Shown here: piece after piece, positions 4,431-5,213 of the stretch
Layout: each line of letters begins with the position of its first letter
Numbering within the stretch: position 1 is the first letter of the stretch
DNA from: Chloroflexota bacterium
GTDB lineage: Bacteria; Chloroflexota; Dehalococcoidia; SHYB01
DNA: 5,213 nucleotides
Assembly: GCA_016200725.1 (NCBI GenBank)
Contig: JACQEE010000331.1
Coordinates: 1-5,213 of the forward strand
Reading direction: 5' to 3'
Made by a program: the position numbers and the translations under genes
Notes under the pieces: generated by a model
Database searches by the model: none
Told to the model about the DNA's origin: nothing
The model's input: the letters and a program-made list of their open reading frames with translations, nothing else

Positions 4431-5213
4431 ATGAAATACAACGTCATCAATTCGGATGGGCACACGATCGAGCCCCCAGGCATGTGGGAGCGCTACCTGC
4501 CCAAGAAGTTCCACGATCGCGTCCCAAAGGTTGTGAAGGACCGCAAAGGCGGCGACGCCTGGCAGTTCTATCCCGACGTCCCGCCCGCCGCGATCGGCAT
4601 GGTCACCACAACTGCCGGCAGGACCTACGAGCAGTACCACTGGTACGGCTTTAGCTATCAGACAATCAACAAGGGCTGCTGGGACGGCAAGGCCCGCCTC
4701 GAGGAAATGACCTTCGACGGTGTCGACGCCGAAATCCTCTACCCGTCGCAGCGCACGATGACCTACTTCACCGGCAGCGACGACATCGAGTTCCACCGCG
4801 CCGGAATTGAGGCCTACAACACCTGGATCACCCAGGAATTTTCGGCGGCCGATCCGAAGCGCCTCATCCCGATGTACCAGATGCCGAACCTCGGCCTCGA
4901 GAATGGCGTCTCCGAGCTGAAGAAGGCCGCAAAGGGCGGCTGGCGCGGCGTCATCCTCACGCACTACCCGAACAGCAAGCCCAACGTGAGCAAGGAAGAC
5001 GACCTGTTCTGGGCCGTCGCTCAGGACCTCGATATGCCCGTGCACATCCACATCAACATCGGCGGCGGCCATCGCAACGCCAAAGAGGCGGCCATCCAGG
5101 CAGCCAAGTCCTCCGAGAATCTAAATGGCCTGCTGGGCGGCATCCCCTTCGGCGGATTCCCCACAGCGATGTCCGAGATCGTCCATTCTGGCGTTTTCGA
5201 TCGCTACCCGAAA
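4431..5213 (+). CDS. Amidohydrolase family 2 protein, 5' part (runs off the right edge)
   Basis: 261 codons are present with no stop. Strand 1 of the metal-dependent TIM-barrel hydrolase fold carries NSDGHTIEP (7-15), with D9-x-H11 in place of the usual HxH metal site, as is common in this family. MTFDGVDAEILYPS (93-106) matches the conserved region around the second strand, GWRGVILTH (170-178) a middle strand, and MPVHIHI (202-208) carries the next candidate metal ligand His (H205 or H207). The last residues, HSGVFDRYPK (252-261), match the family's G-v-x-x-R-x-P motif; the Glu/Asp-containing strands expected after it lie outside the window. Members hydrolyse or decarboxylate carboxylated and cyclic organic compounds using one metal ion, usually in the cytoplasm; no signal peptide is seen. 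Substrate unknown. The gene has its own promoter and a strong ribosome binding site and is divergent from the FEA1-like gene. A long open frame on the opposite strand is a shadow. Confidence 0.9.
   Translation, partial: MKYNVINSDGHTIEPPGMWERYLPKKFHDRVPKVVKDRKGGDAWQFYPDVPPAAIGMVTTTAGRTYEQYHWYGFSYQTINKGCWDGKARLEEMTFDGVDAEILYPSQRTMTYFTGSDDIEFHRAGIEAYNTWITQEFSAADPKRLIPMYQMPNLGLENGVSELKKAAKGGWRGVILTHYPNSKPNVSKEDDLFWAVAQDLDMPVHIHINIGGGHRNAKEAAIQAAKSSENLNGLLGGIPFGGFPTAMSEIVHSGVFDRYPK

Noticed and set aside
4128..5072. 314-codon open frame on the minus strand
   Set aside because: Antisense to the amidohydrolase, which has clear family motifs, a promoter and a ribosome binding site. It also runs through the control region and into the FEA1-like gene.

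Overview
The window is GC-rich and gene-dense and looks like a bacterial chromosome segment. It holds six protein-coding genes and no RNA gene that I can see. The gene set (a TruD pseudouridine synthase, a small GIY-YIG protein, a classical SDR, a possible FEA1-like protein, a family-2 amidohydrolase) and the number of short palindromic dispersed repeats resemble environmental Dehalococcoidia/SAR202-type Chloroflexota. High-GC Proteobacteria carry similar repeats, so this assignment is tentative and rests on recall only.

Layout. At the left edge (2-436, + strand) lies the 3' part of an exported Lys/Ala-rich repeat protein. It converges on a block of four minus-strand genes, read right to left: a 319-residue protein that may belong to the FEA1 (low-iron-inducible) family (4242-3283), an NADP(H)-type short-chain dehydrogenase (3147-2272), a GIY-YIG domain protein (2186-1791) and truD (1780-452). 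A 188-bp divergent promoter region follows, and the right edge carries the 5' part of an amidohydrolase gene (4431-5213, + strand) that leaves the window before its stop codon.

The most distinctive feature is a set of short palindromic repeats, of several sequence types, in and between the minus-strand genes. Four different ones sit back to back inside truD (about 780-930) and are read through in frame, adding roughly 50 residues. Another forms the truD leader and supplies the stop codon of the GIY-YIG gene. One more lies inside the GIY-YIG gene's unusual C-terminal tail. The last follows the SDR gene, contains its stop codon, and belongs to the same family as one of the truD elements.

How the genes work together. 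GIY-YIG and truD are 10 bp apart and probably co-transcribed, with no obvious functional link. The amidohydrolase and the FEA1-like gene are divergent and share a control region: the two -10 boxes lie within the same inverted 9-mer, and palindromes lie at or beside the likely -35 positions, which suggests shared regulation. The SDR and the amidohydrolase could serve catabolism of organic substrates, but the sequence does not identify those substrates.
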